64,000 nucleotides of DNA from Orthonyx spaldingii (GCA_013397795.1 VZTJ01004201.1:194353-258352), one strand, 5' to 3'. Shown: positions 24,560 to 38,121, counted from the stretch's first letter. Notes: generated from the letters alone by a model not told the origin. A program made the numbers and translations.

Positions 24560-27500
24560 ATTAGGAGTCTTGGAAGACCTGGACAAAAAAAACCCAAAAC
24601 AACTAAATTGGGATAAAAGCATAAAAGTATGTTGCTGTTAGTGAAAATATGGCCATGAAGAGAGCAATTTTCTTTTAGATTGAACTGGACTATGAAAGCA
24701 GAAAGTGGTTTCCTGACCCCTTGACATATTTACGTTCTCTCTGAAAATTGTGCAATGTCCATCTGTAGTTTTATTTGTTTTTCACTACATTTACATATTT
24801 ATATGGTCCCTACATCATACTCTGGAGGTTTTTCTAATATGTTCTACTATTGTAGGCTAGTCCTTTAGGTGATGAGTCAGAGCTCACATGGACAGATTTG
24901 ATCTAGTATTTAGTTTATTGATTTCTAGTCAGTAAATTTAGGTATAGAAGATATTTGGTAAGTACAGGTGGATTGGGAGTCAATACTACTTACTGCACTT
25001 GAACTTAAAGTGGACTAAAAAGCTTATTGGGTAAGCTTCTCTGAATGTATCTTAAATGTTACATACATGCAAAAAATATCCTTTCCCAACTCACCAGTGT
25101 CTGGTGCTAGGTCAGGGAGCTTTCAGTCTCAGCGGGTAGCCTTAAGAGGTGTCCTTGCTCAAGGGAAGACCACCACAGCACAGACAGATGCTGCAGAGGA
25201 AGAGCTCACAGACCTTGACAGCTGCAACATATTATAGGGTAAAGTTGTTGACCCATAGTCAGATTTTCTGCTGTCAGATTTTTCATGCCAATTTTGCCCA
25301 GTTATCAGCTCAGTCTCCAGACAAACAGATTCAGGGGGTGGGAGTCAGGGGTCAGTGCTGAGTCCTCATTGATAGCTTCCTACAATAGGATTATGTTAGG
25401 TTAGTCCTACTTGCTGAAAATCTTATTGGACTGAATTCTGTTCATTCAAATAAGAGGAGTGCGTCCATCACAGGAATGGCAAGAGTAAACCTACTGATGG
25501 GAAGTGGGGTTATATAAATCTGGCCAGGAGCATTCTCAAGGCCCTCACCTATAAAGGTCTAAAACACACAAAGAAAGAGATGAAGGTACCCATACACCCG
25601 TGTCTTTATTTCTCCTGAAAATTTACCTTGTCAAAAATCTCCATTTCAAGATTCCTCCTAATTTAGTTTAGCCTTGTTTTGGGTAGAAAAACATTAGTCT
25701 TCTTCATGCTTCTGTCTCTATCCCTTTTCCTGGCTTAGATTAGTCCAGTTTGCAATCTCTAGACAACCTCTGAAGTCCTTGAAGGCCTTTTCTGCCGCCT
25801 TCTGACCAGCCTACAGCCTTGCTGTTCTCTAATGCTTGAGAACCCCTGTGGTCTATTTATTCTCAGTATTAGCAACCGTGCAGGGAAAAACTGGCTCTGA
25901 AATGTTCCTTTTTTAACACTGTGTTGATCTGTTTGTGTGGTGGAATTCTTGTTTGTTTACTTGGTTTAATTCCTTTCCTACCTGCTTCCTCTTTAGCAAC
26001 CTTTCACTGGCATATTTTACAATAAAAAGCTCTCACAAACGAGGGTGGGAAGTCTGTAACAAATTTTCTAAAAAGTCTGAGAGTTAAGTATGACTCAGTC
26101 TGAGTCTTTGTAAATCAACACACAGTCATTTTCTGGGAAAGAATCCATGACAATAAATTGCCTGAAAAACAGGGCCTGAAAGCTCTGTATTTTTGTCCTC
26201 TGTCTTTTGGAAAAGTCAGTATCTAATGAGATACTACATCAGCTCTAATTCTAGTCCTTTATATTTCCAATCTGGAAGAAGAGAAAAAGAGTTAAATTTG
26301 CAAAACAAATAATAATATTTTTTCCTTTTTTGTAATGATCACGGACTGTACAATACAACTAAAATATTGTATTATACAAAGTCAATTACAGGTTTACAGG
26401 ATATTAACTTTAAATACTTAATAACAGAAAAGCATACAGAATAACTTCTGAATAAATCTGGAAGTTAAAATTGTGCAGATACCTATAGGTATTTAGTTTT
26501 AATATGAACTGCTTTATTTCTTCTACATTCAAACTCCCTTTGAACAATGCGTAAAGCAGAGTTAATGACATGTTCTTGAAGCAATAATAAAGCAAAAATT
26601 TCTTTATTTTACTTTCTTTTTAAGTGTTAGAAAATTGATCCTTTAACATAATAATTACATCATTTTGTTTCAAGTGCTTTCTTACCCTGTGGCCACTGAA
26701 TATGTTTCCCAGATTATTATTCTTTTAGATCTTTCAGGTTGCAGTAAAACTGCCATTGCAAAAAAAATGAACACAATCTTAAGTGTTTTTTCCAAAGACA
26801 AGCCTGCTTCAAACTCATTCTTTCATATCTTCCTTGGAGTTCCACACTGTTACTGCTTTTCTTCTTTCTCTCACATTTATACTTTTCAAAAATTAAGCAA
26901 CTCTTTTTGCCTGTTCAGCTATGTACACAGCATTAACACCTCTTGAATTCAAAATGCAGGAGTCCCACACTATTCAAAGGCAGGCAAACAGAACTGACAA
27001 GGAAAAAGGACTAGTATGTGCACAAATGTAAATGAAACATCAGTTTCGAATATTTTAGAACTTGTTACAGAATGCATGAATGATAACAGAATTTCCCCCT
27101 TCCTACAATAATCAAAACCCTGGATGGGCTTTTATTTTGTTGTAATAGTGAATTTACAACAGATTTTGCCTACCGCACAGAGACACTCAAAAGCATAATT
27201 TGTAAGGAACTTTCAATTACCCTAAGCCATCTTAGGTCTAAAGGATTACATGGGTCTGGGATTAATTATATGACAAAAAACTTTTACTTCTGAATTATTG
27301 GCCTGAATTCAGCACAAGATTAGATTGAGTAAAGGTCATCTGTACATATTGACCAAGCAGAAATAAGATTCTGACACGAATTTGGTTCCTAGTGGACATG
27401 CCTCCACAGAGCAATAGCAATTAATATAATACATACACGTTGCTTAGAGATCTCACTTCAAATTCTATACCTGTTTCTGATTTTTCCTAGAATATTTATG

Positions 27501-29088
27501 AATATGAAGTAAGATGTGGCTGGATTGCTTGAAATCACTTGTACATTGAACCCAGACATCCAGAGGTAATAGGAGCATAGGACATATCATCATGGACAGT
27601 AACACAACATCAGGTTCCTTATAAACGTTCATGCTTTAACCACTTTCCATCTCTTCTTTGGCATTTGGAAAATAAAACTGAAAGCAGTGATCCTGCTACT
27701 ATATAGAGTTTCTGTTCATTACAGATTCAAACCAGTTCATCTGCAACCACAGATGGAATTAGACAGGATTTTTATCACAGTTCTTGAATTTCCTCCTGGA
27801 TGTAATCAGTGATATAGAGATTTACACTGCACAGTGAGTACTGAATTGAAACTCAAGCTTCATCAAAATTAGTGGATATCTGGATATATGATACTAGAGG
27901 TTTGCTTTCAGCATAATAAATCTTTCTTTATGTTTAATGGAGGAGATAAAACTACAAATGTAATGAAGTATGTAGAGAAATTAATGTGAAGAGACTACCT
28001 TCTGTTCACTTTGCATTAAGCATGTTCATTTCTTGTTTAGTTAAGATGTCTATGAGGATAATTGAAAAGATCAAGGTATGAAATACGTTGTGGGAGACCT
28101 CAAAGATAATAGTTATAAAGTTCAAAAGTCTGTGGGCATTTAGCCCTGGCTGGAGATTTGCCTAACTAAACAAAATACAAGAAACTACAGTATATGATGG
28201 GAGAAATTGATAAATGCAATGAACAACCAGAGTGTGAAGCTGGCAGAATTGCTGTGAGAAATGAGTGGTTTTCCCAGATAGTTATGGAGCCTTGTGTGAG
28301 AAGCGTACAAAATTCACATATAACTGGAGGTGAATATCAGGTTTCTCTGTGGGGACTAGATGATTGCAAGATAAACACAGCCTATACAACTGCATCAGTA
28401 GTACCAGAGAAGGCTGGGTAACCACATCAGAAACACCAAATTTGAGTATGGGTGTAGTGACACTAGGACCAATGAGAGAAGGATAGGTTTTTTTAATAGG
28501 AGACAAGGGCGAGAGGGAAGACTCCACGTGAGTGGGGGAAGGAGAAATAGAGAGGAGGAGGGTGAAAAGGTGGTTTGTGTGTAAACAGGCTGATTGTCAG
28601 TATGCCTGCCTGCCTGGATTTTGTGCTTTTTTCTTCTTTTGAATTTTTTTGTGTGAATGTCATCTGTAGTCTCTGACTGAGTGCATGTATGTGAACTTTG
28701 AGCAAGGACTCTTTGGCAGTAGGTGAACACCAGCATTTACAAATATCCCAGATCTGATACAGTTATTACATAGAAGGTCTGCATCAGTATTTGAGAACAA
28801 CATGATGGTCACTACATATGAAAAGAGGGAGTGAGGATGCAGGTACATATAAGGTCAATCTGGATCAACTAGGACAACAAATGGGATCTGGCTTTTTGTG
28901 TTGTTCACTTATGTGTGCACGTATTTACAGTGCTAATATGCATGTATGTATATGGATGTAAGGGCACTGCTTCTAAGTTGATTTGTAAACCCTGCATGTT
29001 TTGTGTGTGTATCTGCACCTTTGGAATTCACACTCAGTGACCTTAATCCTGGATATGTAATCAGGAACAGCAGGAATATCCATCTAAC
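24560..29088. other. Long mostly unique region, no gene seen
   Basis: About 4.5 kb is AT-rich and free of recognised LTR or CR1 sequence. TATA-like sequences occur at about 25,512 (GGTTATATAAATC) and 25,552 (CACCTATAAAGG), downstream of an ATTGG near 25,425. That is promoter-like, but no transcript can be seen. Frames such as 26,665-26,946 and 28,395-28,736 (minus) have no domain. Confidence 0.45.
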
Positions 29089-29089
29089 A

Positions 29090-29153
29090 GACCATAAAGG
29101 AGAAATCCATTTGCTCACAAAGACCATGAAGGAGAAATCTGTTTGCTCACAAA
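29090..29153. repeat. 32-bp tandem duplication
   Basis: Two adjacent 32-bp units (29,090-29,121 and 29,122-29,153) both run from GACCAT(A/G)AAGGAGAAATC to TTTGCTCACAAA, with three differences. Confidence 0.9.
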
Positions 29154-29942
29154 GTCCACTGCATTTGGCTATACCCTAAAGAAAATTACTTTACGGATTA
29201 GCAATAGGTACCAGGAGTTGCTAATAGTTTGGGGATTAAGGCATTCCTAATCTATCCTAAAACATTCTTTTACATAGCAAAATATGCATGGAAAACTCAT
29301 GTTTTAAATATATATGGAAAAGAGCTCAGAGAATACTGTGGGAGGAGCCAAAGAAATACATCATGGGCTTCTCTTCAGAAATTAACACAGCTTGCCAGGG
29401 GTGAAGAAATGTCTCAGCACCATGATCTTCAGTTTACCTTACTGGAAGATATGTCTTAGCAAAGCAGACAAGGAACAAAGGGAGATGGCTTTGGCATCAG
29501 AGTGACTACATGTAACCAAGGAGTGTTGGAAGAGGAATGACTTTGTAAGTGATGGGTCTATCTCCCACTTTACGAGATACTTCAAGGCAACTCTGCATGC
29601 AGTCATCTCCATTTCCCCCATTGCAAAAGTACTTCCAGAAGAACTAGGCATACCTAATGAAATGCTTATATAATGCCTGGACTTTTAACTGCCTTTGAAG
29701 ATGATGTAAACTTAGTTTTCTACCTCTGTGTCCTTTGACTACCAATGAAATACACACTATTTTCTATCACTATTTACATCCATGTTTTTATTCTTCTTGT
29801 TGAAGGCCTCAGAAATGGGTCTGGGGGTACTTCAGGGATCTTTGGTTGTTTATGATGCCTTCTAAGACATGATTCCTGTTTCTTATGCCTGCTTAGACAA
29901 CCCAGCTATGCCTTATCAGAAGGGATGAATGACTTCAGACAT

Positions 29943-29958
29943 ATCATGATATCATGAT
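29943..29958. repeat. Tandem palindrome ATCATGAT x2
   Basis: Two head-to-tail copies of the self-complementary octamer ATCATGAT lie 17 bp left of the LTR that starts at 29,976. Confidence 0.85.
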
Positions 29959-29975
29959 ACCTCCCCTGGGGTGGA

Positions 29976-30716
29976 TGTGACAGGACATCACCCCTGCCAC
30001 AGAAGAGCTCATCTGCTCTGTTCATCGGCTGGTGCGACAGCTCCGGACATCGTCCCCTCACATGAATTGATGAGATAACCCAGGCCAGCTCGTCTGACCA
30101 GTGAGTCGCCACTTGCTAGTGAGTTATTTCTTTCTCTGGAGCCGGGGGTAGAATTCCCAAGAAGCACTTGGACTTGAGGACAGGATGTAGGGAGATAAAC
30201 TGGATTTCCTGACTGGGAGACACTGTACTTTACAAGCTACAGAAGCTGCACAAACTTTCATGGAGGTAGAAACCTCCTACACACACCCTGGAAACAAAGT
30301 CTAGGCCTTCTCCCTGGAGTTTGGATGCAAATTTCGTGGATATGTTCCTGAGAATTGAGGGAAGGAATTCTATGTGTACTCCATCATCAGTTCAGTGGTA
30401 AATTACATTGACTCCTAATATATACTCTTTCTTCACTAGCTGTAATTAGGTACCTTTTTATCATGTACTGTATTATGACTAGTAGTAGTTCTTTTTGTGT
30501 TATCCAGTGTAGTAAGTAGTCTGCTTAAAGTCTTATCTCTGTTAATTTTGTGTCTGTTTAATAAATAATTCATTTTGTAATAGACCTAATTGTCCATTCT
30601 TAAGATCTTATGAGAATGAGAGCAGTCTGGGGTGCAGGCCAACCCAAACAGAGCTACTGCCAGAAATCTGAGTCAAAGGCAGGACTTGTCTAAGCTCTCT
30701 TCTCCATTCATTAACA
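29976..30716 (+). mobile_element. Solo LTR (TGTGACAGG family), copy 1
   Basis: It starts TGTGACAGGACATCACCC and ends CTCCATTCATTAACA, 741 bp. It is flanked by GTGGA (29,971-29,975) and GTGGG (30,717-30,721), a 5-bp duplication with one transition. AATAAATAATTC at 30,560 is the polyadenylation signal, giving plus orientation. It shares its whole length with the copy at 38,122 and its last 140 bp with the fragment at 44,778. There is no flanking gag or pol. Confidence 0.9.
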
Positions 30717-30721
30717 GTGGG

Positions 30722-32589
30722 GAGTTTTGCCCCTGAACCTTCCCTAAGGAGGACACTGGCATGATAAAAAGCATTATCTCAGCTGGCAGGATCTACTTTT
30801 TCCTAGCCTGTTGCCTTACCTGGCTCATAAAACAGCTTGTTGAATGTATCAGTCCTAGGTTATCAGGGACACAATCAATCACAGGGTTCAATCAGTTTAT
30901 CTCAAAAAAAATCAGTTTATCCTGGTTGTCCTCCATGGTGATAGGGCACTCCTATAAAGTCCCAGGCCTTCTTGACAAGTTTCTTACAGGTATTTAGGTT
31001 TTTTTTATACCCTGAGGCAGGCACAAGTGGCAACCTTCTCAGGAGGTCAAACAACAAACTTCAGAAAATAAGGGTACTGGGCAATTTTTAAGGCAAACAT
31101 TCAATCAAAATAAAGCATTTCACAAGGTATTGACTTAGCAAACTCTAATCTATCCAACTTTAAGTTACCCAGATTTCAAGAAGAGAAAATTTGGGTGGGG
31201 AGAAAGGAAGAAGGGGAACCCTCACACCCATATGGGGCTTCCAGGCTGCCAGTGACTGATAACCACTCTGGGCTGGACCAGATGCTCCAGACAGTGGGGT
31301 GTGGAAAAGTGACCATCCCACTTTTCACAGAACTTGTCTGTCCAGCCACACACACACACATACACAGACACACACACACTCCAGTTGTTTTGAGCCAGTA
31401 ATCATTTTCTCCAGTCCCTTACAACCTTCTCTGCAACTGGGCTGTTCTTATGCAGCTCGGAGATTTCACCACAACACACCTAAATACACTTCTCCTCCCC
31501 TTTGGATGGAGGGTGCAAACCCAGCCTCAACAAAACCCCTGCTGGTTTTACCAGTGGTCAGTTGTTTGAGGTAACTGACCTTTCAATATTTCAGTCTCCC
31601 ACATTCTCTCATATGCCTAGGCAGCAATGTACTCTATCTAAAAAATGGTCTGGAACTGACTTATCTCGATGAATTTCATGCTAAAACATGCAGTTGAGAC
31701 ACTCCTTGGAGACCTTTGGGAGAGGTGACTACTGCATGTTTCTTCTGAGTCTTTCATTTGGATTCCCACTTACCTTTGGGCCTGGGAGTAGCCAGTGTGT
31801 TATTCCCTTACCCACCACTGTCTCTACATTCCTTAGAGATGTGCAGATGAATTTTTAATCACATAACAGAAAAGTTAATAGAGTAACTGTTCTGAGGTCA
31901 AGATACCAGTAATCTGCATATTACTGTCACTCTTGCCTTTTGTCTGATGCTTATTAATAATTTATGATGTAGTCCTTTCTTTATAAACGTAACAGTATAT
32001 GCATTAATCCATTAACTTTTCAAATGCAGAAATTTTTGTTTAGTGGAAGATTTATTACTGAATACTCTCAGTGCAATGAGTTACTTTTCATTAACAATGT
32101 TCTGTTGATACTATAGGTGAATAGACTGAGATGGTTTAAATACCCTTAAACAACTTTCATCTTATTGTCTCACAAAATCCACATTAGAGTGAAAGAACTC
32201 TACTCCTATGCATACACATTCTTAAATCTACTAGATACTGACCAACACTCCACTGCATAATACAGAAATCCTTTTAAAGTGTTTCAGGATTTTTTTTCCC
32301 TCAAACGTTTGTTTACTTCTCAAGATTCTGTGTCATTTCCTATTCGTTCTTCCTTCACCAGAGTCTTGGCATAGTTCTATTCTATTGCAGTTCTCCTTTA
32401 CAAAAGTTAAAAATCTTTATAAAATCTTTCAGACATTTTCTGTATAATGGAAAAAAATCCACTATAAAATTCCCAGTATGAGGAAACAATTTAATTTTAA
32501 CTAATGCCTCACCATTGTTTAGTTTAATTTCTCACACTGTGAGTTAAAAATCCTTTTTTTGACATTGGGTGGAAAATTACTAGAGAGGC
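30722..32589. other. No gene; CA repeat and a possible decayed retroelement
   Basis: The part from about 30,990 to 31,600 is somewhat GC-richer, with GGTACTGGGCAATTTTTAAG and CTCCTCCCCTTTGGATGGAG. It may be a decayed LTR of unknown family. From 31,620 onward the DNA is AT-rich and unique-looking. Frames are short and without domain. Confidence 0.35.
31347..31379. repeat. Interrupted (CA)n microsatellite
   Basis: A run of CA dinucleotides is broken by one T (ACATACA) and one G (ACAGACA). Confidence 0.9.
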
Positions 32590-32878
32590 TGTATACATGC
32601 TGGCAGTCTTAACACGTTCTCACATGCAGAGGGTGGCTAGCACTCCTGAGGGGGAGGAGACCGCCAATATTATGGTCTCTAAGCAGGCAACCTCTTTAGA
32701 AAATGGAGGGAAGATCTATCTCTGGGGAGATTTTGCCTGACAGCCAATATGGGGAGAGAAAACTTCCACCACTGCAAGCGACTGCCTGTAGAGGATGGGA
32801 ACCCCTGCTGCCAGGGGAAGACTTCCCTGACTAACTCATGGTCCTCCTCAAAGGATCAGACTATGGGAGGAGCCTTGG

Positions 32879-32891
32879 GATATAAAAGCCA
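32879..32891 (+). promoter_or_regulatory. TATA box of the probable LTR
   Basis: GGATATAAAAGCC matches the core TATA consensus well. Two CCAAT motifs lie upstream, one about 140 bp away and one further. A GC-rich transcribed-looking region follows. Confidence 0.45.
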
Positions 32892-33342
32892 TTAACTGTG
32901 TCACTACTGGCTTAGCTCGTTCTTTGATTCTCTTCTTCATTCATTGCTCCTGTCCTTGATCAGTCTGGTTTGTCCTGCCTGAGGTCCTTCTCCCTGCAGT
33001 CTACCCTGCTTGATTCCTGTCCTGCCTGCTCCTGCCTTCCAACCATGTCTTCACTCCCGCAGCAGCCTGCTACTGTTTGGACCGCTGCTGTGATCCCACT
33101 GGAGCCTGCTGTGATCCTGCAGTCTCTCCTGCCCACTGCTCCCGCACCTCCTGAGCACCGCCTCCCCAGATGTCCCTCCCTGGTTGCCTCAGAGCTGCTG
33201 CCGCCCACCTGGCACGAGTCGCGCTCGCATCTCTCCCTGAGAGCTGCACAGGCTACCCCAGCTTGAGGGACGCACTTGGCACCTGCCCACCAGACACTGA
33301 CAGTGCACTCCAGAGTCTTGGTAGTAACTCCTCATCTCGCTA

Positions 33343-33368
33343 TCTCTGTCTCTCTCTCTCTCTCTCTG
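33343..33368. repeat. (TC)n microsatellite
   Basis: A TC dinucleotide run with one G interruption, inside the probable LTR. Confidence 0.9.
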
Positions 33369-33799
33369 ATTCTTTTTCCCTCCTTTGCTTCTGCTTTTTT
33401 ATGTCCTCCTCTGGAAACAAATGGTTTCACTCATCAAAAAATGGTTCTCAGAGATAATATTGGCCTCTTTTGTGTTTTATTTCATCTGAGACAATCCATT
33501 TAAAAGAAACCCTTACTGTTCCCCATAGCAGAACGCAACACTCAGCAGTTAATTTTTAGAGACTTAGGAAAGATTTATTTCTCTCTGACCTAAAGTCAGT
33601 TTGGCTTTGTGATAAATGAAAAAGAGATTAAGATTATGTTGCATACAAAGAAAAAATGTTGCATGAGCATGGACAGCTTTACAGTTGATGAATGAGACAT
33701 CTGAAGCTGCTATTTCTCAGAAATTTGGCATGTCTGGCAAAAAAGATAATTTTATACCTTTTTGATGTTTTACCTTACAGCGTTGTTTGCAAAACCTTA

Positions 33800-34423
33800 T
33801 GTGCTAGACTGAGGGCAAACCAGTGGGAGGAATTATCTCCACACAAATACCTTGTGAGAGAGTCTAAGTCAAAACTACAGTCTAATAGGAAAATTAGGAT
33901 AAACGCAACAGTGCAGAAACACTGGTTTAAAGTGACAAAGTCAGAATATGACCTGACATCCTGTTGGTCAGGTGGTGGTAGCAGTCCGATTAAATGGTGG
34001 CTACTGTCCCCTTAGGATGATGGATGTGGTTTTGTTGAAGCGGTGATACTGTAGGAATATCTGGTCCTTTTCTGGAGGTCCAGTGGTGATTACGGAGCTC
34101 TTCTCCTCTGGGAATCCAGTGGTAGTGCTCCCACAGTGGTGTTCCAAGCCTCAGATTATAGCCAGGCAGGAATGCTTGGTTCCTCCCCCCAGGGCCGGGC
34201 ATCTCACAATGGGATGAGTTAATTCTAGGAGTCATTCTAATGGGACTTTGTTGGCCCATTAGCGGGGATGGCCCTCCCAGGGTGGGTGCTGTTTCCCCAG
34301 ATGGAGTTCTCATGGTTGAGTCATGGAGGAGATAAAGAACACTGCCCCACCTGTTTTAACAGATTATGTAGATAATAATAGAATACATACCTTTGGTTAC
34401 ACTTTCCATTGTAACCCAAGACA
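33800..34423 (-). mobile_element. Solo LTR, inverted copy of the 16,021 family
   Basis: Plus-strand edges are TGTGCTAGACTGAGGGC and GTAACCCAAGACA. The reverse complement runs from TGTCTTGGGTTACAATGG through the same blocks as the LTR at 16,021 to CTAGCACA. Flanks CCTTA (33,795-33,799) and TCTTG (34,424-34,428) match at three of five positions, with two transitions, compatible with a worn target-site duplication. The frames at 33,990-34,313 and 33,692-34,015 are accidental. Confidence 0.85.
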
Positions 34424-34428
34424 TCTTG

Positions 34429-37400
34429 TTTTTCCTCTCTTCCTGAAATCTCAGCTGAAATCATGTATTTCAGTGGTAGTGTTCTCAGCAGAGCAATCTT
34501 GTCAACTCTGTTGTAAAGGTCTTTGTGTAAACCACTGCATGTTTGGTAACATGGCTTTCTGCCAGCCCTCAACTTATAAACTTTTTTGTTTCATTATAAT
34601 TTTTTGCATCATTTACAATAACATTTTACCTTTTCACAATTCTAACATCTGTTAGGATCTATTTATTAACCAAAGCAAAGAGTGACATGATGCTTAGATT
34701 CAATCATCCAATAGCTTGCCATTGTTGTTTTCAATCTTGTCAGGGTTTTGTAAGGTGTGTTTGTCATTGTCATTCCTTGAAGAAAAAAATGTTTCATCCT
34801 TTCTGCTTGCAAATTTCATTTTCAGCTAGTTAGTTTTATTTCATCAAATAATAGTTCAAAAACTACTAGTGGAAGTATTCCTGGTTATTTGAAATGGGTA
34901 AACAGAGACTTGTCACTGTTTACATATTTTCTCATAGGAGTACTTGAACTGCAGTCATAAGCCTTTGTTCTAACATATTGCCTTAATTAGAAGAGTCCTT
35001 TGAATCCCTCTCAGACACAAGCCTTCAGTATTACTTTATAACACCTTTTGTCTGAGAGTTTAAAAAAAAGTATTTAATTCTGCCCAGAAGCTTAAGCTGT
35101 ATTTCTGGTGGTTTTGAAACTGCTTTATATGTAGAGATAATGTAGCATGCTTCAGTTTTCTTTAGTCAGGTTCATCAAATTGGACCTTTACAGTAAAAAG
35201 ATTTGCTGAAGTCATTGATCCTTGTCAAACCTTTACATTGGTCACTAGGTTCTAATATAAACAGCTTAGGTTGGCTCCAACCTTTTAGTGTTTGGTGATT
35301 AAAAGTAACTTTTACTTCTCTGTGAACTGCCCTAGCTCACCACAAAAACCCAAACACACAAAACTCCAGCAAGGCAACTGAAGGTGAAATCAGCAGTTTT
35401 ATGTGGTAGATAAGAACACTGTGAGGCTTGATCTGTTCTGTTGCTACTGAAAAGTTTCATGACTCCTGGAATATTAAGTAACTGCAGCAAAGGGAGAGAA
35501 AAGCTTAGATGAGTGCAAGCAGTAAGGCCTAGGCAGAATCTTAGACTTGGTAAACTTTTCTAGAATAACTTTCTATTTTTATAAATTTTAAGAGATTTTT
35601 ACATGACTTAATTGGAACTGGACATTAAGCTTTGTTGAAACTGAGATTCTGTAATGTAGATCAGTTACAACAAAGCACTCCAAAACTTTTCAAAGCTAAG
35701 TAAAGTGAAAAGCTTAATGTAAGGTGATAGTGGAAATGAAGACATAGATAGGTCCTCATGAAGATAAATTACTGTAGAATTTCTTGTGCCTAATCTACTC
35801 ACTAAAATGCATCAACAAATGATCTTTTATGTTCAGGAGTGCCAAAAGGCATGTAATGTGGAAATTACTAGGAAATTGCTAAACATGCTAAGTGACTTAA
35901 TAATATTGTCTAATGAATACAACTAGCAGGAATAAATTATGTTCCTCATTCCATTATTCTGAATGGCTTCTCGCCAACACAACTATAAATGTGGTACTGG
36001 TGTTCAAAGGGGAGAAAGAATTTGCTCAACCACTTCAATAGGGAAAATTGTTAATTTCTGGAGAAATGTGCTATTCACATTTACACTGTTATTCATACAG
36101 GACAGTGAAGTCAAAGCTATGATTAATTAGCTAGCAATGAGTGAAGAATAAGCTAATTTCTCTGTTGTAACTCTTAGGTAAGAATCTGAAGCATCTAAGC
36201 TGTTGCATTCAGGATACTTCAATTATCCTGCTGCATTCTGGTGACAGCTGTGTGTGTACCATGCAAGGTAATACAAAATAATACTATATAGAAATAAATG
36301 GGCCTAATCTTTTCTGTGCTGGACATTATTTGAGTTTACTTCACATGCTGAGCTTTCTTAGGGTAAATTTATTTTTTATAATTCTTCATAAAACCTTTTT
36401 TCTCTGATATAGTATTCACAACCTAAACATATGTAGTATATAGCCAAGGATTGTTTTTATTCCTGACTTTTTCTGTAGAATAAAAATAAAATCAGATCTT
36501 GTGAAGTGATCAGCTTGAGACAAGCAAAAACTAAAAGCAAATGTAATCCAAAGTATACAAAATACACTTATTATGAGAAGTCTAATGCCTCAGCAATTTT
36601 GTTTTTCAAAGCTAGCTAGCAACTAGGCTCTGCAACATCCTAAAATAAGTAACGACAGTAGCTCTGTCAAGATGTTTCATCTAACATTTCAGTTGGCAAC
36701 TGGAAACTAACTGATGTTTTTTTTGCAAGCTCTACAGAAAACAACTTTGTCATTACTATGCAGTTCCTCTCTTGGTTGTCAGACTGATGCTTGTGCTGAA
36801 ATTCTGTTATATTCTGAACCAACAGGATTTTCAAGAAAAAGGCTCTCAAAATTGTTTGAGTACATAGTGCTCACCACACATCAGATAATTCAAGACAATT
36901 TCATAGGATGTGAAAGAGAATACTGATATCAGGAATTCCCTCTTTTGTTGTTCTGATGTGTCACAGACTGAAATTCTGAGAAATTGGTCTACAAAAACCA
37001 TGGAGTAAAAATTAACCCTCTTATATATTTTGTTAGCAGTTACTCTCTTTTTGATCAGTGAAATTTAAACCTAAAGATCCTTCTAGAATTCCAAAACAGT
37101 AGCAAAGCAGTGCAAAATAGTGCTATTGTAAAATGTATTTACTTTTTGTGTGGCATAAAGTTTGTATGTTTTTTCTGTCCAATTTTTTCTGTTATTTCTG
37201 TTCTTTCTAGACTGTTGCCAGAAAACACAAGCTGTGCACTAACAGTGCAAAACAACTTTAAAAAGGACACTCCTCTTTTCATTTGTGAATAAAAGACATT
37301 GTCTATGTGTCTTCATTCCACAGAATTTGACTCAGCTTTCAGGATGTGTACAGATTCTGACAGAGAAATTGTGCTAAATATGAATGTCTGATTTGAAAGA

Positions 37401-38116
37401 TCTTTTTCAGGTGAGGAGGATTTTCATATGGTAATCAGTCCAGTTTCTAAATCTTTTAAAATCTGGACTCAATCCAAAGAAGATAGTTTTCATTAATCCC
37501 TTATCATTCATCATCTTTTTTATTTACTGTCTTGTTCTCTAGAAAACTAAAATTAAGTATTTTAACAATGTCACCTGAAGCAAATAAATTGTTTTGTTAA
37601 AAAATGGAGACACTTTAATATTCCAGAGATAAATATCTGTGATTACTCATTTGCATATTCTGAATCTATTAGTGGAACTAATCTGGTGTTTAGAAACAAA
37701 TTAAAATTATGAAGAAGCTCTGACACTAAAGGAATGTTCTAGAATAAAAACTCAGTGTCTTTAGTCAGTTTAAAGCTTACACAAATCTGTGTAACTGAGA
37801 CATTTATTAATTGTAGTTTCTGGAACTTTAACCTATTCTCTGTTTCTATTTTCATATGCTTCTTTGAAAAGTTATCTTCATTCTGAGATAGCAATAGCTG
37901 ATGAGCCTTTTTCCCTCACTGTTGTAAGTGTGAACTTGAACTTACACTTTGAAATACTACTGGAAAACTGGCAGGAGGCTGCATGTCCTTCAGATTTAAA
38001 TGGACCTGGCTACATCTTTCTAGTCAAATCGACCTTCAGTTTCTGAACACTTGCTCACGTACAATCATGATTTTCTGTACTAGTCTTCATAAACCATTGA
38101 GACATCATGCTGGGGA
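34429..38116. other. Long unique AT-rich region, no gene seen
   Basis: No LTR, CR1 or exon is recognised in 3.7 kb. Two places look less random than the rest: 35,930-36,160, with several TAAT/ATTA cores and few simple runs, and a POU octamer at 37,649-37,656. None of the frames of 60-70 codons shows a domain. Confidence 0.5.
37649..37656 (+). promoter_or_regulatory. POU octamer ATTTGCAT
   Basis: The exact octamer bound by OCT/POU proteins occurs in the context CTCATTTGCATATTC. Such octamers are common by chance in AT-rich DNA. Confidence 0.15.
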
Positions 38117-38121
38117 CTAGA
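38117..38121. repeat. Target-site duplication CTAGA, left copy
   Basis: CTAGA precedes the TG terminus and is repeated exactly at 38,801-38,805 after the CA terminus. Confidence 0.92.

Larger units (their letters stand above)
32590..33540 (+). mobile_element. Probable solo LTR with CCAAT and TATA boxes
   Basis: The right end CCCATAGCAGAACGCAACA and a TG near 32,590 suggest LTR termini. Promoter elements are in the right order: CCAAT at about 32,664 and 32,742, then GGATATAAAAGCC at about 32,879, then a GC-richer leader. A (TC)n tract follows at 33,343-33,368. The frames at 32,970-33,266 and 32,960-33,208 overlap on opposite strands and are compositional. No second copy occurs in the window and no duplication was found, so the call rests on layout. 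Confidence 0.5.
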
